Assembly (NCBI GenBank): GCA_029392055.1
Contig: CP113928.1
Location: forward strand, 1,362,501 to 1,426,500
Reading direction: 5' to 3'
DNA: 64,000 bases
Origin: Leuconostocaceae bacterium ESL0723
GTDB lineage: Bacteria; Bacillota; Bacilli; Lactobacillales; Lactobacillaceae
Shown here: positions 60,953-64,000 of the stretch, in pieces
How the letters are laid out: every line of letters starts with the position of its first letter
Position numbering within the stretch: the first letter of the stretch is position 1
Notes under the pieces: generated by a model
What the model saw: only the letters and a program-made list of their open reading frames with translations
Database searches by the model: none
Told to the model about the DNA's origin: nothing
Program-made: the position numbers and the translations under genes

Positions 60953-61864
60953 TCACCCTTTTTGTCCGTCGTCTTTAAGGATCTCAAGGAGGTGATTTTC
61001 CAGGTTCTCCTGCTGGGTGTTGATGTTTTTCACTTCAATCTGAACTTCACCCAACTTACCGAGCACGGCCTGCACATCCAAACCGTCCTTAGCGCTGATG
61101 GTAACCTTACCGCCTTCTTGCTGAGCATCCCAAGCCAGCTCATCAGCCAACTTCAAGAGGGCCTCATTGTCATTGGTTTCGATGACAATCTTAGGTTCAT
61201 CCCCACTCAGGAAGTCAGACATGGTCGTGGCCTTGACGATCTTTCCCTTGTTAATGATGACCACGTCATCAGCAATCCGCTGTAGCTCATCAAGGAGGTG
61301 GCTAGAAATCAGGAAGGAAACCCCCTGCTGGGCCAGGCTCTGAATCAGTTCACGGACATCGTGGACCGACTGAGGGTCCAAACCGTTCATCGGCTCATCC
61401 AAGATGACCAACTTGGGGTTACGAATCAAGGCAATGGCAATTCCCAAACGCTGCTTCATCCCCAGGGAGAAATGCTTAGCCTTGCGCTTACCAAAGTTTT
61501 CACCGTCAATCTGGGTCCGCTCCATGATATCCCGGAAGTCAGCGGGCTCCTTGGTATCCATGGCGTACAACTTCAGGTGGTCTAAAGCCGTCAAGTTAGG
61601 ATAAATGGAAGGATACTCAATCAGGTTACCCATCTTATCCAGGGCCTTGTGGTTGTTAAAGGTCACCGGTTGGTTATCAAAGGTAATGTCCCCACTGTTA
61701 TAAGACATCAAACCGGTGATGGCCCGCATCGTAGTTGACTTACCCGCCCCGTTGGGACCAATTAAACCAACGATGTGACCGGCCTCAACGTTAAAGGAGA
61801 CCTGGTCCATGGCCTGGTAATGGCCAAACTTCTTAGAAACGTTCTTTAATTCTAGCAACGCCAT
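60953..61864 (-). CDS. ABC transporter ATPase (BcrA/lantibiotic-immunity type)
   Basis: This 303-residue ATPase has Walker A GPNGAGKST near residue 37, the signature HFSLGMKQRLGIAIALI near 132 and Walker B LVILDEPMNGLDP near 152, followed by a C-terminal accessory domain (about 215-300). The signature FSLGMKQRLGIA and long C-terminal tail are typical of BcrA/LanF ATPases that export antimicrobial peptides, though many such operons have other roles. It is the first gene of the three-gene operon. Confidence 0.9.
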   Translation of the reverse strand: MALLELKNVSKKFGHYQAMDQVSFNVEAGHIVGLIGPNGAGKSTTMRAITGLMSYNSGDITFDNQPVTFNNHKALDKMGNLIEYPSIYPNLTALDHLKLYAMDTKEPADFRDIMERTQIDGENFGKRKAKHFSLGMKQRLGIAIALIRNPKLVILDEPMNGLDPQSVHDVRELIQSLAQQGVSFLISSHLLDELQRIADDVVIINKGKIVKATTMSDFLSGDEPKIVIETNDNEALLKLADELAWDAQQEGGKVTISAKDGLDVQAVLGKLGEVQIEVKNINTQQENLENHLLEILKDDGQKG

Positions 61865-61898
61865 AGTTGTGCTACTCCTATTCTTCGTGATTCACTGA

Positions 61899-61916
61899 CA
61901 GTTAACCGGTTCGGTC
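61899..61916. promoter_or_regulatory. Partial copy of the Fec-operon palindrome in the ABC-2 leader
   Basis: AGTTAACCGGTT at 61900-61911 repeats 12 of 16 core bases of the palindrome at 5839-5854, but the right arm is degenerate. It lies upstream of the ATPase start, so the same regulator might bind both sites. Confidence 0.35.
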
Positions 61917-61964
61917 TACTTGCTTTTTTACCGCTACCGGACCGTTCTAAAAATGTTAAAAACT

Positions 61965-61995
61965 TAACAGTAACCACCCTAAATCATAACAGTAA
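61965..61995. repeat. Direct repeat TAACAGTAA spaced by two helical turns
   Basis: TAACAGTAA occurs at 61965-61973 and 61987-61995, 22 bp apart, upstream of the ABC-2 exporter operon. This is the spacing expected for a regulator that binds one face of DNA. Confidence 0.5.
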
Positions 61996-62048
61996 GACCC
62001 CAAGTTTTAAAGGCTTGAGGCCCTAATTGGTTCAGGATTACTTGTCAG

Positions 62049-62246
62049 CAAAAAGCAGCTTAGCGTAATCGCTAAGCTGCTCTTCGTCAATAAAATGAAA
62101 TTCACCGCAGCCGCTACGGGGAGAGAAGGTATAAATTAGGTTTAGAGAGAAGTATTTATAGATATAGGGCTGCGGTTGATCTGCATTTATTTTGGGATAT
62201 CGATTCACCGATATCTGTGCCTGTATACTAACGGCCCTATATTAAA
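62049..62246 (-). ncRNA. Candidate small regulatory RNA
   Basis: On the minus strand TTGAGA (62275-62280), 17 bp, TTTAAT (62252-62257) form a promoter. About 195 nt later there is a perfect 12-bp terminator hairpin (62054-62065 with 62070-62081) followed by TTTTT. Between them a perfect 7-bp hairpin, GATATCG/CGATATC, is followed by a 9-bp stem (62168-62176 with 62104-62112) enclosing two CU-rich segments. One of these, CCTTCTCTCCCC (62118-62129), is complementary to ribosome binding sites. No credible open frame is present. Confidence 0.6.
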
Positions 62247-62295
62247 CATACATTAAAGATAAAAATGTCTTATTTCTCAACCAATACTGGGGCTT

Positions 62296-63546
62296 TTAGC
62301 CCTGTACCCGGCCCAAGAAGTACTTCTTCTTACCCCGGCGAACCAGGACAAAGCGGCCGTCATAGTTGGCCTTAGGATTTACTTCGGCATCGAGGTCGGT
62401 CACCTTGTCACCGTTAACTCGAATGGCCCCATTGCTGACGTCTTCCCGGGCCTGGCGCTTAGAGGAATCGATGCCGGCATCGACTAGCAAATCAACGATA
62501 TTTTTAGGCTCATCAGCCAGTTCAAAGCTAGGAACACCTCCGAAGGCATCCTCAATCTGCGTCGCAGTCAGGTCGGCCACATCCCCGCTAAAGAGGGCCT
62601 TTGACAGGGCCTGGGCCTCATCAACGGCGGCCTGACCATGGACAAAACGAGTTACTTCCTCGGCCAAGCGGGTTTGAGCTGCCCGGGCACCTGGATTAGT
62701 CTCAACTTCTTTGGCCAGGTCGTCAATTTCAGCTGGGCTTAAGAAGGTAAAGTACTTCAAGTATTTCACCACGTCGGCATCGCTCTGGTTGTACCAGAAC
62801 TGGTAGAAGGTATAAGGGGAAGTTTTTTTGGCATCGAGCCAAATGGCATTTCCCTCTGACTTACCAAACTTCTTACCACTAGAGTCAGTCATCAAAGGAA
62901 TCGTCAAACCAAAGGCGGGCGCATCGGCCCCCTCGATGGTGTGAATCAGGTCCACTCCAGCCGTGATGTTTCCCCACTGGTCTGAGCCACCAATTTCTAA
63001 GCGGACGTTTTCACGGCGCCACAGCTGGAGGAAGTCGATGGCCTGTAGGATTTGGTAGGTGAACTCGGTGTAAGAAATGCCAGTTGCAAGCCGGGAGGCA
63101 ACCACGTCCTTTTTCAACATGACATTAACGGAAAAGAGCTTCCCATAGTCCCGCAGGAACTCAGTCAGGCTGAGCTTACCCAGCCAGTCGTTGTTGTTGA
63201 CGATGACGGTGCCGTCACTGCCGAAAAGCTTTTTAACTTGCTTGCTAATCCCCGCCTCGTTAATCGCTAACTGCTCGGGACTGAGTAACTGCCGTTCTGT
63301 GGTGGGCCGGGGATCACCAATGGCACCGGTTGCACCCCCGACGATGATTACCGCTTTACCGCCGGCGTTTTGAAAACGCTTTAAGACCATGAATGGGATT
63401 AGGTGGCCCAGGTGCAGAGAGTCAGCCGTAGGGTCGGTACCCACGTAGGCCCCGATTTGTCCCTTATCCATCTCCTTTAACAAACCAGCCTCGTCGGTCA
63501 CCTGGTTGAGCGCGCCACGCCATTTCAAGTCTTCAATAAAGTTCAT
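62296..63546 (-). CDS. tyrS: Tyrosyl-tRNA synthetase
   Basis: This 416-residue class I synthetase charges tRNA-Tyr. The HIGH-type motif is LHLGHLIPF near residue 44, the KMSKS-type motif KFGKSEGNAIW near 231, and an S4 RNA-binding domain fills the C terminus (about 350-410). YVGTDPTADSLHLGH is the TyrS class signature. It is controlled by the T-box leader just upstream and precedes the candidate sRNA on the same strand. Confidence 0.97.
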   Translation of the reverse strand: MNFIEDLKWRGALNQVTDEAGLLKEMDKGQIGAYVGTDPTADSLHLGHLIPFMVLKRFQNAGGKAVIIVGGATGAIGDPRPTTERQLLSPEQLAINEAGISKQVKKLFGSDGTVIVNNNDWLGKLSLTEFLRDYGKLFSVNVMLKKDVVASRLATGISYTEFTYQILQAIDFLQLWRRENVRLEIGGSDQWGNITAGVDLIHTIEGADAPAFGLTIPLMTDSSGKKFGKSEGNAIWLDAKKTSPYTFYQFWYNQSDADVVKYLKYFTFLSPAEIDDLAKEVETNPGARAAQTRLAEEVTRFVHGQAAVDEAQALSKALFSGDVADLTATQIEDAFGGVPSFELADEPKNIVDLLVDAGIDSSKRQAREDVSNGAIRVNGDKVTDLDAEVNPKANYDGRFVLVRRGKKKYFLGRVQG

Positions 63547-63562
63547 CCTTAACCTCCTAAAT

Positions 63563-63770
63563 AAAAAATCGTCCTAATCACTGACTGATTAGGACGATTG
63601 CCACCGTGGTACCACCTAAATTGCAGGCCAAGGCCTGCCACTTAATGGCCGTAACGGGGCCAACGTTCATCGTGATTTGGTTGTGTAACTCAGTGAAGAC
63701 CGTGGGTTAGCTCGCAGCGACCGCTAACTTTCTGAAACGCACCTGTCGACACCTTTGCCAACCAATGAAT
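63563..63770 (-). promoter_or_regulatory. T-box riboswitch of tyrS
   Basis: The T-box core (positions 63601-63620, minus strand TTTAGGTGGTACCACGG) is followed by a terminator with ATCGTCCTAATCA/TGATTAGGACGAT arms (63568-63598) and TTTTTT. A TAC at 63685-63687 in GTTACAC is a likely Tyr specifier. Uncharged tRNA-Tyr should pair here and prevent termination. Confidence 0.92.
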
Positions 63771-63776
63771 GGTCTT

Positions 63777-63785
63777 AGTATAACA
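63777..63785 (-). promoter_or_regulatory. Extended -10 promoter of the tyrS leader
   Basis: TGT-TATACT on the minus strand, with the TATACT hexamer at 63777-63782, is an extended -10. No good -35 is seen 17 bp upstream. Confidence 0.55.
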
Positions 63786-63836
63786 GATTTCTGGGTCGGT
63801 TGCCGCCTTTTCGCAGTGGTTGTGCCCTCGCCAACC

Positions 63837-63865
63837 TTGATTTTAACCGCCCAAATCGCTATAGT
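63837..63865 (+). promoter_or_regulatory. Promoter of the PspC-domain gene
   Basis: TTGATT (63837-63842), 17 bp, TATAGT (63860-63865). Confidence 0.75.
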
Positions 63866-63907
63866 AGACCTAATCACAAACTACTGTTTAACCGACTAGG
63901 AGGTCTC

Positions 63908-64000
63908 ATGGCTAAGAAACAATTCGCCCGTTCAACATCTAACCGCGTCCTCGGTGGCGTTTTAGGTGGTATCGCCGATTACTTTGGCTGGGATGCCAAC
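63908..64000 (+). CDS. PspC-domain protein, first 31 codons (runs off the window)
   Basis: The visible part reads MAKKQFARSTSNRVLGGVLG followed by GIADYFGWDAN, matching the start of PspC-domain envelope-stress proteins (R-x-LxGVxGGIAxYFG). AGGAGGT precedes ATG 63908. The remainder lies outside the window. Confidence 0.85.
   Translation, partial: MAKKQFARSTSNRVLGGVLGGIADYFGWDAN

Overview
This window is chromosomal DNA from a low-GC-phylum lactic acid bacterium of the family Lactobacillaceae whose own base composition is high for the group (roughly half G+C by eye, not computed). The signs are the rpoB leader, lysine riboswitch and tyrosyl T-box typical of Firmicutes, an F0F1 ATP synthase operon in the lactobacillus order, PepO, DUF4811 with a DHA2 efflux pump, L-2-hydroxyacid dehydrogenase, a LysM protein ending in WY, and sigma-A promoters with 17-bp spacers. 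The genus is not resolved. Almost everything is core genome. No transposase, CRISPR array, rRNA operon or intact prophage is visible.

Layout. 1-5.9 kb: 5' two thirds of rpoB with its leader, then a FecB/FecE/FecD-type iron-chelate or cobalamin ABC operon with a palindromic operator. 6-10.5 kb: a Bce-type antimicrobial-peptide module (response regulator, intramembrane-sensing kinase, ABC pair). 10.5-21 kb: acetyltransferase, TetR regulator, riboswitch-controlled lysine permease, a degenerate PAP2-like protein, an LCP cell-wall ligase, trpS, a ketopantoate-reductase-family enzyme and a sarcosine-oxidase-family flavoenzyme. 21-28.7 kb: tRNA-Glu, a LysM wall protein and atpBEFHAGDC. 28.7-38 kb: uracil permease, gpmA, cold-shock protein, drug efflux pair, short CoaA-like kinase, helD, pgk. 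38-39.4 kb: a stand-alone CI/Cro-like switch beside tRNA-Gln and tRNA-Tyr. 39.4-47.2 kb: PepO, carbonic anhydrase, an unassigned structured RNA, hemolysin III, DegV, two CrcB fluoride channels, Rrf2 regulator and nitroreductase. 47.2-51 kb: an AT-rich island with two tiny Cse60-like genes, then a tryptophan-type ABC operon (trpXYZ) behind a leader peptide with tandem Trp codons. 51-57.6 kb: an L-2-hydroxyacid dehydrogenase and a six-gene 5-oxoprolinase-type operon with a decayed biotin-carboxylase homologue. 57.7-64 kb: small HTH protein, tRNA-Asn, DUF308 protein, an ABC-2 exporter, a candidate sRNA, tyrS with T-box, and the start of a PspC protein.

The most unusual element is the trpXYZ leader at 48.0-48.25 kb. 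A 15-codon peptide ends PWWRR and is followed by alternative hairpins that can be read as a classical 1:2 / 2:3 / 3:4 attenuator, a mechanism usually associated with Proteobacteria and Actinobacteria, whereas Firmicutes normally use T-boxes or TRAP. Other items worth attention are two unassigned structured RNAs (42.1 and 62.1 kb), the CI/Cro-like switch with matching operators, the decayed biotin carboxylase and the motif-less NRAMP protein in the oxoprolinase operon, and several clear operators. Start codons were often moved inward from the longest open frame, because a Shine-Dalgarno sequence, promoter or terminator showed where translation must begin.
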